Assembly (NCBI GenBank): GCA_013140715.1
Contig: JABFSG010000038.1
Span: 1 to 64,000 of the forward strand
DNA from: Nitrospiraceae bacterium
GTDB lineage: Bacteria; Nitrospirota; Nitrospiria; Nitrospirales; Nitrospiraceae
DNA length: 64,000 nucleotides
Direction: 5' to 3'
The notes beneath the pieces are model-generated. The model was not told where the DNA came from. It did no database searches and was given only the letters and a program-made list of their open reading frames with translations. Below are positions 1 through 6,760 of this stretch, piece by piece; the first letter of the stretch is position 1, and the number at the start of each line of letters is the position of its first letter. The position numbers and the translations under genes are program-made.

Positions 1-2
1 GT

Positions 3-647
3 ATTGAACGGGTGCGATTCACCTCCCCGCACCCCAAAGACTTTCCGCTTTCACTATTGGAAGCCGTCGTGTCCCACCCCAATATTTGCAAACAAATTCA
101 TTTGCCGGTGCAATCCGGCAGCGACAGCATCCTCGGCCTTATGAATCGCACCTATACCAATAAAGAGTATCGCGCCTTGGTCGACCATATCCGCACCCTA
201 CGGTCGGACATCGTCCTCAGCACCGATATCATCTGTGGTTTTTGTGGGGAAAGCGAGGCAGATTTTGCCGAGACCTATCGGTTGGTTGAGGAAACACGGT
301 TTCACTCAGCCTTTATCTTCAAATACTCTGAACGGAAGCACACCATCGCTGCACGGAAGTTTTCCGACGATGTTTCTGAAGAGATAAAGACCGAACGGGT
401 CACGCAGCTTTTCGACCTCCAACGGAACATTTCCTACGAGCGCAACCGAGAATATCTAAAGACAACAGTTCCCGTCTTGGTCGAAGGAGACGCGAAACGA
501 TCCACCGAACAGGGTATGGGAAAATCGGATGGTAACATCACAGTCATTTGGGACAAACGTGCGATATCGGCTCGACCGGGAGACATGGTCTCTCTAGCCA
601 TCTATGATGCCTCTTCCACAACATTGTATGCGGAATACCCCCTGTAG
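3..647 (+). CDS. miaB: MiaB-type tRNA methylthiotransferase, C-terminal part
   Basis: This is the 3' part of a radical SAM methylthiotransferase that methylthiolates i6A37 of tRNA. The frame is open to the left edge, so the GTG listed as a start at 12 is an internal Val codon and the N-terminal and Cys-cluster domains lie outside the window. Visible are the motif FTSPHPKDF, the HLPVQSGSD segment typical of MiaB/MtaB enzymes, the second half of the radical SAM barrel, and a C-terminal TRAM-like RNA-binding region over roughly the last 70 residues. MiaB is preferred over MtaB or RimO on the FTSPHPKDF motif, but the missing N-terminus prevents a firm choice. No terminator is obvious after the stop. 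Confidence 0.85.
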   Translation: MERVRFTSPHPKDFPLSLLEAVVSHPNICKQIHLPVQSGSDSILGLMNRTYTNKEYRALVDHIRTLRSDIVLSTDIICGFCGESEADFAETYRLVEETRFHSAFIFKYSERKHTIAARKFSDDVSEEIKTERVTQLFDLQRNISYERNREYLKTTVPVLVEGDAKRSTEQGMGKSDGNITVIWDKRAISARPGDMVSLAIYDASSTTLYAEYPL

Positions 648-1062
648 ATTGAATCGCTAGCCTCTCCTTAATTCCTAAGACTCATTTCTGTAGAACTGTC
701 TGAGAAAACGAACACTTCTGAACATAATCTGTTTATGAATTTCCCTCTCCACTATGTCTTTCGAGACTGATGAAGCATTACAACCTAGATGATGATCCGA
801 AACGAAATGGGAATCTACCTAAGCATAGGCGATACAATCGACAAAATATCATTAATACTCTATATGTCTTATCAAATAGTTATGTTATATACCTCATGTG
901 AAATCTCCTGCCTGTACTGAATCGCGCTGGTCCATAATCCTTCTCTTTTTCATTGCAATTGTCCCAGTGACCTACTACACGATCTTTATTGCTACTGCAG
1001 GCATAACCTTTGCTTGCACCCATACGACGTAACTATACGAATTCACTCTCTGGAGATGAAGC
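648..1062. other. AT-rich intergenic region
   Basis: About 400 bases between miaB and the small membrane gene are clearly richer in A and T than the surroundings, for example the stretch around 840-890. The only open frame noted is the doubtful 44-codon one listed separately. Nothing else is recognised; promoters for the downstream small genes probably lie here. Confidence 0.5.
898..1032 (+). CDS. possible 44-residue membrane peptide
   Basis: A short frame starting with GTG and too short for the ORF track encodes a hydrophobic stretch containing SIILLFFIAIVPV, followed by a short Cys-containing tail. It would span the membrane once. No ribosome-binding site is visible upstream, and an in-frame TAG lies seven codons before the GTG, so the start cannot be moved. 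It precedes another small membrane gene on the same strand. The composition looks protein-like but the evidence is thin. Confidence 0.25.
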   Translation: MKSPACTESRWSIILLFFIAIVPVTYYTIFIATAGITFACTHTT

Positions 1063-1194
1063 ATGGTCGAGAATCAAGATCCCGGCATGAAAGAAAAAGT
1101 AGATAGCTCCATGAGCCTGGAAACCCGAATTGCGATGGGACTTTTCGGATGGCTCGCACTGAGCATGGCACTGATGGGTCTGGGAATCTGGTAA
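1063..1194 (+). CDS. small single-pass membrane protein, 43 aa
   Basis: This ATG frame is too short for the ORF track. It encodes a charged N-terminal half (about 22 residues) and one C-terminal hydrophobic segment (IAMGLFGWLALSMALMGL) ending in IW. A purine-rich GGAGA lies about eight bases before the ATG. It is co-directional with the lipoprotein gene 73 bases downstream and may share its transcript. No family is recognised; the layout suggests a tail-anchored or single-pass inner-membrane peptide. Confidence 0.5.
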   Translation: MVENQDPGMKEKVDSSMSLETRIAMGLFGWLALSMALMGLGIW

Positions 1195-1267
1195 TCCCCG
1201 CAGACACACCACCCCGACTTTCGCATGAGAGATCACCAACACTCGTCCTGAAAGAAGGAGAGTCGCC

Positions 1268-2197
1268 ATGAAAAGCTGTCTCATACTCACAAATATGCAC
1301 AACCCTATCATGCGGAGCCTCCTTGGTATCGCTGCATGCGCCCTTATCGTCAGCGGTTGTGCCAGCGGAGCAAAACTCACCGACAATGCAAAAGGCAGCG
1401 TCTACCTGGAAGAAGTGACTGATTTGTCGTTTGAAGCCAGCCATCCCGCCGCAATCGATCAACAGACCATCGCAAAGGTCGTGAAAGGGATATATCGCAA
1501 CGATGGCATGAACGGATCTTCGAGAATGTCCGTTGGTGGCAGCAAGCCGATGAGAATTTTCAGCGATGAGGATGCAGAATTTCTATCCCCCCTGCTCGCC
1601 CAAGGCTTAGCAAAAGCGAAACCTGAACAGCTTGTTTGGTTCCGCATATCCTCATCGGCAGGGTCAGGCTCTGAACCCACCACGGGCAGTATTTATGTGC
1701 AGAATAAATCCATCTATTTGACCCTTGGAAAGGGTCTCCAACCGACGGATTTCATGCCTGAATCGGCGGCGCGCACGGAGCTGGCTCCGGCCTATGCGTC
1801 AGATGGTGTACCTGACGCCCTTACAATGGTCATCGACTACTATGCGCTGGCCACGGCTCCAATGCCCGCTGCCATACCGACCGTGAAAACCGTGCCGTTC
1901 GCTCCGGTTACCTCCACGGTGGCAGCCGTTTCTGAAAAGACTGACAATGGCTCTCCCAGCGCTCCTCAGGAAACGGCGCAGGGCGACTCTATGACTCAGA
2001 AACTCACTGACTTGAAGAAAGCCAACGAAGCGCTCTACAAGAAAGATACCGAAATCATGATGCTCCGTAAGGAATCTGAGTGGATGAAACGCGAACTGCG
2101 GAACCGCGACGAAGAGATTAACGCGATGAGATCGATGAAAGCCTATTCCAGATTGACGCCGAAGAAGAATCCAGCACAGGCGACAAGGAGTCGCTAG
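1268..2197 (+). CDS. lipoprotein with C-terminal coiled coil
   Basis: The 309-residue protein has an extended N-terminus, a hydrophobic signal segment and a lipobox LIVSGC near residue 30, so it should be lipidated and held at the periplasmic face of a membrane. The middle is a globular part without a motif I recognise. A Pro/Ala/Thr-rich linker follows, and the last about 70 residues are highly charged with heptad-like spacing (KANEALYKKDTEIMMLRKE), predicting a coiled coil. The ATG at 1268 is preceded by AAGGAG at a good distance; the internal Met codons closer to the signal segment lack one. Function unknown. Confidence 0.75.
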   Translation: MKSCLILTNMHNPIMRSLLGIAACALIVSGCASGAKLTDNAKGSVYLEEVTDLSFEASHPAAIDQQTIAKVVKGIYRNDGMNGSSRMSVGGSKPMRIFSDEDAEFLSPLLAQGLAKAKPEQLVWFRISSSAGSGSEPTTGSIYVQNKSIYLTLGKGLQPTDFMPESAARTELAPAYASDGVPDALTMVIDYYALATAPMPAAIPTVKTVPFAPVTSTVAAVSEKTDNGSPSAPQETAQGDSMTQKLTDLKKANEALYKKDTEIMMLRKESEWMKRELRNRDEEINAMRSMKAYSRLTPKKNPAQATRSR

Positions 2198-2202
2198 TCC
2201 CC

Positions 2203-2919
2203 TCAGCCGACATTCAATAATTCTGGCTGAAGTAAGACCACTTCACTGGATAGGGGCTCTCGAAAATTCATTCGGCAATAACAGGCATAGGTCACATAAG
2301 TATCCTGTAAGCAGTATCGAGCCAACTCGATCCCCTGCCCGCTCCCCCACATTTCAGCCACCTGAGCCCCGCTGCCCGATTTAGTTTCGACCTTCAGGGC
2401 TCGCGCCAGTACATCGAGCTTTACCCATCCACGCATATCCCAATTGCTCCAGATCGCCATCGTGTCGTAGACCGGTTCCGTACGGAACTTGGCAAGGTTG
2501 ATCTCCAGACTCGGCTTGACCTGATGGATCATCGACCGCTTCTTAATGAAGGGTAAATCGAAACCCAACCCATTATGGGTAATGAAAAGCGACGGACGGT
2601 TCTGAGCTAAACGGCTCCAGAATTGCCGTAACAACTCCCGTTCATCCCCGCCATACCAGGCCACCGACCCACGCGGTTCGAGCTGATCGGAAAATTCCAA
2701 CAGGCCGATACAAACGATCTGACTGAAGGTTCCGTCGAAGGCCGACTTCCCATACTGTTCATCCTCAACACGGCGCTCAGCCTCAGCAGCTCCTGCTGCG
2801 AACAAGTCATACCCCTCGCCGGCCGGCTCTGGCTCGCCGATTGACGGAAGCTTTCCCGCCAGACGCGCCCATTCTTCACGAGGCGTTTGAATGGTCTCGA
2901 TATCCAAGACAACCTTCAT
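2203..2919 (-). CDS. DEDDy 3'-5' exonuclease (PolB-exonuclease-like)
   Basis: The 238-residue protein resembles stand-alone exonucleases related to the proofreading domain of family B DNA polymerases. The three exonuclease motifs are visible: DIE at residues 6-8, THNGLGFDLPF near the middle, and YCLQD near residue 205, which gives the DEDDy arrangement. Its ATG overlaps the TGA of the upstream mutT-like gene (ATGA), and that gene in turn overlaps mutY, so the three are probably translationally coupled. The context points to DNA repair after oxidative damage, but the substrate is inferred. Confidence 0.8.
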   Translation of the reverse strand: MKVVLDIETIQTPREEWARLAGKLPSIGEPEPAGEGYDLFAAGAAEAERRVEDEQYGKSAFDGTFSQIVCIGLLEFSDQLEPRGSVAWYGGDERELLRQFWSRLAQNRPSLFITHNGLGFDLPFIKKRSMIHQVKPSLEINLAKFRTEPVYDTMAIWSNWDMRGWVKLDVLARALKVETKSGSGAQVAEMWGSGQGIELARYCLQDTYVTYACYCRMNFREPLSSEVVLLQPELLNVG

Positions 2920-3320
2920 AGTGTCTTCCCTATGTTCTCTCGCTGTACAGCTTCAATGATCGGACGGTCCGCTGGAGGAAACTCAAAATCGCCCAACTCA
3001 TGCGGAAAAACCCACCGAATTTCTGCGCAGTCGATTGCTGTGGCCTGCCCCGATTCAATCCTGCAGTGGAAAAAATGCAGCTCCACGGTTTTCTCCTCAT
3101 ACTCGTGCCGGACAACTTGAAACGGAATCGGCACATCGATGCATATACCCAGCTCCTCGAACAACTCTCGCCTCAAACATTCTTCCAAGGTTTCACCAGG
3201 TTCGCACTTTCCGCCTGGAAATTCCCAAAAGCCGGCCAAGTGCACACCCGGGCTCCGTCGAGCGATCAGGTAGCGACCCTCACGATAGATAAGACCGGCG
3301 GCGACTTCGACCACCTTCAT
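2916..3320 (-). CDS. mutT: Nudix hydrolase, MutT-like (8-oxo-dGTP diphosphatase family)
   Basis: A 134-residue single-domain Nudix protein with a complete Nudix box: Gly37, Glu43, then REL-EELGI at residues 51-59. The segment FWEFPGGK is typical of MutT. MutT removes 8-oxo-dGTP from the nucleotide pool. It overlaps both neighbours by ATGA: mutY upstream and the exonuclease downstream. The neighbouring MutY lacks its usual C-terminal domain, which is itself MutT-like, so this protein might also work with MutY; that is speculation. Confidence 0.85.
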   Translation of the reverse strand: MKVVEVAAGLIYREGRYLIARRSPGVHLAGFWEFPGGKCEPGETLEECLRRELFEELGICIDVPIPFQVVRHEYEEKTVELHFFHCRIESGQATAIDCAEIRWVFPHELGDFEFPPADRPIIEAVQRENIGKTL

Positions 3321-4060
3321 ACCGCACCATGCGCTCTGCGCGTTTTCTGTTCGAATGGATACGACTTACACAACGATTTCATCGGACATTGGCCGCAGGA
3401 CGGATTTCTCGCCGTGCAGCAGGTCGCTCCAAAATCCATGAGCGCCTGGTTGAAGTCATAGCCCTTCCCACGCGGGATTAAGGATTCCGACAATTCCCAC
3501 AGTTTCGGTTTTTGAGTCTTGGGATCGCCCTTTGCCAGAAACACCCGATGGAGAACTCGAATGACGTTCGTATCCAGGATCGGCGCATCCTCGTTGAAGG
3601 CGAACGAGCGAATCGCACCGGCCGTATAACGTCCAATTCCCTTGAACGACAACAATTCCTCCTCATCGCTCGGAAGCCGGCCTCCATACCGCTCCACAGT
3701 CTCGCATGCAATACTGTGCAACCGCTCCGGACGGATATTGTAGCCGAGCGGATACCAGGTCTTCTTCACATCCGAGACCGGCGCATCAGCCAACTCTTCA
3801 AAGCTCGGGTACCGGCCTAAAAATTCATGGTACTTCGGAATCACCCGATCGACCTGCGTCTGTTGCAACATCACTTCTGAGACTAAAATATGATAGGGGT
3901 CGGAGGTCTTCCGCCAAGGCAAATCACGGCCATGTTTCCCGTACCATTTCAACAGCCGGGTCTGAAAACGGCGCTTCCGTGAGGCATCGAGACCCTGAGG
4001 CTTCTTCAAGCCCTTCTTCTTGCGTTGCGAGGTTGTTCGAGAACCTGAAATGGTGGGCAT
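3317..4060 (-). CDS. mutY: MutY/MIG-family mismatch adenine glycosylase, short form
   Basis: A HhH-GPD DNA glycosylase of 247 residues. It carries the catalytic region SEVMLQQTQV (Glu62), the helix-hairpin-helix KGIGRYTAGAI, the conserved Asp in PILDTNV, and a C-terminal 4Fe-4S ligand set C-x6-C-x2-C-x5-C. MutY removes adenine opposite 8-oxoguanine. Full-length MutY is about 350 residues with a MutT-like recognition domain; here the protein ends soon after the cluster, as in archaeal MIG enzymes. The usual GLGYY is replaced by PLGYN and DGNV by DTNV, so substrate preference may differ. The basic N-terminal 30 residues are an extension. Confidence 0.82.
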   Translation of the reverse strand: MPTISGSRTTSQRKKKGLKKPQGLDASRKRRFQTRLLKWYGKHGRDLPWRKTSDPYHILVSEVMLQQTQVDRVIPKYHEFLGRYPSFEELADAPVSDVKKTWYPLGYNIRPERLHSIACETVERYGGRLPSDEEELLSFKGIGRYTAGAIRSFAFNEDAPILDTNVIRVLHRVFLAKGDPKTQKPKLWELSESLIPRGKGYDFNQALMDFGATCCTARNPSCGQCPMKSLCKSYPFEQKTRRAHGAV

Positions 4061-4365
4061 ACGACGTCAATCCAATGGGGCATTCTAGAAGCGCGTCAGC
4101 CGGAAATCAAATGGAGCTCACGCGGAACAGCCTAATGAGCACATCGGTGACAGGCGCGATAAATTGAGTTGTTTCATCTGGTTGACCATGCTTATCTGGC
4201 TCCGCCGACTCCCGGAAAATCTTTAGCCAGGAGATTGTCAAAGGTCTCTATTTCTTTGACAACCTCCTGCTCAGCAATTAGTCTCTTCTGAGCGTCGGCA
4301 ATAACATCGGCGAAAGCCTTAGCACAAGAGCTCTGTGGAGAAGAGCGATCTGTTCAGGGATTTTG
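4061..4365. other. intergenic region with strong hairpin and coding-like fragment
   Basis: Between divergent mutY and pilZ lies an inverted repeat: 4228-4243 pairs with 4254-4269 with one mismatch around a 10-base loop. On the minus strand 4192-4353 is open and reads like protein (ends KDFPGVGGAR) but has no start codon of any common type, so it may be a truncated gene remnant. No other structure is seen. Confidence 0.4.
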
Positions 4366-4683
4366 ATGACGGAACATAGGCAGCGCATTCGCTATAAAGT
4401 GGAATTCCCTGCGACATTCTCAAGCGATCATGCCGGAATGGAGATCGTATACAACCTCGGGATAGGTGGCTGTAAAATGGTCAGCCATCGGAAGATCAAA
4501 AGTGGAGATCATATCTCCGTGCATCTGAATATTCCGAAACACAAAACTCCCATCTCGATCCGAACCGCCAAAGTCCAGTGGGTCCTGGAACATGGGTTCG
4601 GAGTAGAGTTTTTTGAAATACAGGAACAGGAACGAGCCCGCCTGGAGCAATTCCTAGCAACCCAAATCCACGTTGCCTCGTAA
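4366..4683 (+). CDS. PilZ-domain protein
   Basis: A 105-residue single-domain protein with the PilZ pattern: an N-terminal Arg cluster (RQRIRYKVEF), a strand ending in NLGIGGCKM in place of the usual D/N-x-S-x-x-G, and a C-terminal GVEF strand. PilZ domains bind cyclic di-GMP; here the Ser of the second motif is replaced by Gly, so binding is not certain. I chose the ATG at 4366, six bases after AGGGA, over the TTG at 4363. A second PilZ gene follows 21 bases downstream on the same strand, and the two probably form an operon. Confidence 0.75.
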   Translation: MTEHRQRIRYKVEFPATFSSDHAGMEIVYNLGIGGCKMVSHRKIKSGDHISVHLNIPKHKTPISIRTAKVQWVLEHGFGVEFFEIQEQERARLEQFLATQIHVAS

Positions 4684-4704
4684 AAACTCGCTCAATGCAA
4701 AACT

Positions 4705-5031
4705 ATGGTTACTAGAAAGCATCCCCGATTTACCGTGTCGCTCTCCAGCACCTTGGTGCATAAGGACCAGTTTCGCCATGCTGGGTCCGTCCGAAATATT
4801 TCGGCCAAGGGATGCCGCGTCGAGAGTATGATCAGCCCCTTTACCGGTATGCAGCTCACCATGCAGTTGCACGTCCCAGGCGAGCCCCAGCCTATTTTAA
4901 TCGCCAACGCCGCCGTCCGCTGGTCCGGGGCTTCCGGCATCGGCGTAGAATTCCTGACTGTGGCACCCCCGCATCAAGACCGACTGGACCACATGATCCA
5001 ACAGCTTCAGCCTAAGACCAGCCCTCAATAG
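4705..5031 (+). CDS. PilZ-domain protein
   Basis: A 108-residue PilZ protein with RKHPRFTV at residues 4-11 and NISAKGCRVES in the middle, matching the RxxxR and NxSxxG cyclic di-GMP-binding motifs better than its upstream neighbour. The C-terminal GIGVEFL strand completes the barrel. There is no output domain, so it probably acts as an adaptor that changes a partner protein on binding cyclic di-GMP. It follows the first PilZ gene closely; the pair differ enough that an ancient rather than recent duplication is likely. Confidence 0.8.
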   Translation: MVTRKHPRFTVSLSSTLVHKDQFRHAGSVRNISAKGCRVESMISPFTGMQLTMQLHVPGEPQPILIANAAVRWSGASGIGVEFLTVAPPHQDRLDHMIQQLQPKTSPQ

Positions 5032-5041
5032 CAGGCTGCCA

Positions 5042-5125
5042 TTGATCTGGTTTCTCTGGTTTGCTGGTTCGTTTGGTGTCTTCGGTTGTGCGAACTAAAC
5101 AAACCAGACAAACCAAATGAACAAG
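5042..5125. repeat. family B palindromic repeat, copy 1
   Basis: A low-complexity imperfect palindrome. The left arm is rich in GGTTTG/CTGGTTT and the right arm in AAACAAACCAGACAAACC, separated by a GC-richer centre. Three related copies occur at 32.9, 38.1 and 47.2 kb, all between genes. Confidence 0.65.
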
Positions 5126-5196
5126 CTAGGCCGGCGGACTTCATCACCAGCCTGCCAGTTGCATTTTAGGCGCTCGCCTCCGTATTCTCCGCCTGT

Positions 5197-5400
5197 ATGG
5201 ATCTCTCACAACTTTCCCAAGAACAGCTCAAAGGACTCGTACGTGGAATCGTCGACGATCGCCTGCGCGAGCTCCTAGGCGATCCAGACCTGGGACTGCC
5301 ACTTGGCGACGGCCTCCGCGCCCGGCTGAAAGAGTCTTTGTCGAGCAAAGAAAGACTATCCGGCGAAGACGTCGCGGACCAACTCGGCCTCCGCTGGTAA
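5197..5400 (+). CDS. putative antitoxin of a RelE/ParE-type module
   Basis: A 67-residue, strongly charged protein immediately upstream (7 bases) of a RelE/ParE-like toxin gene. It has Leu-rich helices (EQLKGLVRGIVDDRLRELLGD) and no recognisable DNA-binding motif. The antitoxin assignment rests on size, charge and position rather than on family similarity. The start ATG has a poor ribosome-binding site, but no alternative gives a better one. Confidence 0.55.
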   Translation: MDLSQLSQEQLKGLVRGIVDDRLRELLGDPDLGLPLGDGLRARLKESLSSKERLSGEDVADQLGLRW

Positions 5401-5407
5401 GGATGAT

Positions 5408-5671
5408 ATGGCCTGGTACCGGCTTGCCTACCGCCCAACCACCCTCAAGGACCTGGCAAACCTTGAGCCTTCTATGGCACAGAGGCTCCTGGACAAGACA
5501 AAATGGATCGCCTCCAACATCGACAACTTGCGCCACGAACCGATCTCGCCGGACTTGCCTGGCCTGTCTAAATATGCTGTTGAGGACTGGCGAATTTTCT
5601 ACTCCATCGACCGGGACGATCATCTGGTCGACATTCACGGCTTCATCCGCCAGAAGGAACTCCGTTTATGA
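5408..5671 (+). CDS. RelE/ParE-family toxin
   Basis: An 87-residue protein with the RelE/ParE fold pattern: a helical N-terminal half (LANLEPSMAQRLLDKTKWI), then PGLSKYAVEDWRIFYSIDRDDHLVDIHGFIRQKEL, which matches the family's K-x-R-x-G-x-x-R-I-x-Y strand followed by the C-terminal basic helix. RelE-type toxins cut ribosome-bound mRNA and ParE types poison gyrase; the sequence alone does not decide. AAGGA precedes the ATG. Its stop overlaps the start of the next gene, an IscA-like protein. Confidence 0.75.
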   Translation: MAWYRLAYRPTTLKDLANLEPSMAQRLLDKTKWIASNIDNLRHEPISPDLPGLSKYAVEDWRIFYSIDRDDHLVDIHGFIRQKELRL

Positions 5672-5982
5672 TTGCCGTCACGATTGCCGCCATTGCGCAG
5701 CTGAAAACGATCCAAATCCATCACCCTGAAGATCCCGTCGTCCGTATTTCCGTACGTGACGTCGACGATTCACGTTTGAGTTTCAGTATCACGCTGGAAG
5801 CAACCACCAAGCCTGACGACGATATTCAGCAGGTCGATGGCCTCACGATTGCCGTGGATCAGAGAAGTGCTCCACGGATGGAAGGAGTAACAGTCGACTA
5901 CTCGGAGTCAGCAGGGTTTCGCTTTCTCCACGGCGGCGAAGGCCCCGCCATGCCGTTTCTCACGATTCCGACCCTTAATTAA
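5668..5982 (+). CDS. IscA/HesB-fold protein lacking all cysteines
   Basis: The 104-residue protein follows the Fe-S biosynthesis (HesB/IscA) pattern: an N-terminal helix with IAAIAQLK, the strand VVRISV, acidic PDDD, GLTIAVDQRSAP, then GVTVDYSE and GFRFLH. A-type carriers hold iron or an Fe-S cluster through three Cys residues, one after the RISV strand and a C-terminal Cys-x-Cys. This protein has no Cys at all; SRLSFS and GGEGPAMPF stand in those places. It is therefore unlikely to carry a cluster. Its ATG overlaps the toxin stop codon, implying translational coupling. Confidence 0.7.
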   Translation: MIAVTIAAIAQLKTIQIHHPEDPVVRISVRDVDDSRLSFSITLEATTKPDDDIQQVDGLTIAVDQRSAPRMEGVTVDYSESAGFRFLHGGEGPAMPFLTIPTLN

Positions 5983-6011
5983 TTGAATGAGCGTCTGTAG
6001 GCTACGCTCTG

Positions 6012-6185
6012 GCAGGATGCTCAAACAAGCGGTCCAGCAAGGCCGCAGCAAGCGAAGAAGCGAGGCGTAGACTGTTTTCACCCAGCCCACCCATCGCCTG
6101 TGGGAACAGGCGTTCTCCCAGGCCGTACGTTGAGCCTCTGAGCGCGGCGAGAACGCCGCTGGACACCCGTTTCAGCATCCTGCTA
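6012..6185. repeat. family A repeat, copy 1 (with internal insertion)
   Basis: Begins GCAGGATGCTCAAACAAGC and ends TTTCAGCATCCTGCTA, the near-perfect terminal inverted repeat of family A. Core segments CCAGCAAGGCCGCAGCAAG and TACGTTGAGCCTCTGAGCG are present, but about 50 extra bases lie between them. The final CTA is the TAG stop codon of the Nudix gene on the minus strand. Confidence 0.85.
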
Positions 6186-6719
6186 GAGGCGGTCTGGGAG
6201 GCTGGCCACATGCACCTGGAACTCGCCCCGCGTCACATCGTCGACATAGCGTCGCAGGGCGTCCTTGACCACGGGGAACGCAATCTGGTCCCAGGGAATG
6301 GCGGAGAGTGAGAAGAGCTGCACTTCTAGGCTTTCCTCACCGGCCCCGAAGTCCGGCGACCGCATCGGTCCTCGAAACACCAAGTAAGCCTGGCCGATGT
6401 GTGGAAGGCTCAGAACCGCGAAGAGGCTGATCCGCTCCATCTGAGCCTGCGCTTCTTCGAATGTCTCACGAGCGGCCGCCTGCTCGATACTCTCACCGAT
6501 TTCCATGAAACCGGCAGGAAAGGTCCAGAAACCCGATTTGGGTTCGATGGCGCGTCGGCAGAGAAGAATATCTCCATTCCATTCGGGAATACAGCCTGCA
6601 ACGATCTTGGGATTGTGATAATGAATAGCCCGGCAGGCCTCGCAGACAAAGCGAGGCAAGTTGTCGCCATCAGGAACTTTCTTTGTGACCGGAGCGCCGC
6701 AAGCGCTGCAATAATTCAT
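6183..6719 (-). CDS. Nudix hydrolase with N-terminal zinc ribbon
   Basis: A 178-residue protein with a zinc ribbon at residues 4-31 (CSAC...CEAC) followed by a Nudix domain whose box reads AGFMEIGES then ARETFEEAQAQ. The ribbon plus Nudix layout resembles NADH pyrophosphatase and ADP-ribose pyrophosphatase relatives, though it is shorter than NudC and lacks its N-terminal domain. The substrate is probably a nucleoside diphosphate derivative, not determined here. The stop codon is supplied by the end of a family A repeat. The gene diverges from the methyltransferase at 6761. Confidence 0.8.
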   Translation of the reverse strand: MNYCSACGAPVTKKVPDGDNLPRFVCEACRAIHYHNPKIVAGCIPEWNGDILLCRRAIEPKSGFWTFPAGFMEIGESIEQAAARETFEEAQAQMERISLFAVLSLPHIGQAYLVFRGPMRSPDFGAGEESLEVQLFSLSAIPWDQIAFPVVKDALRRYVDDVTRGEFQVHVASLPDRL

Positions 6720-6760
6720 ATCCAGGACGTAGTCGTGAAACGAGATACGAATAACGCTTC

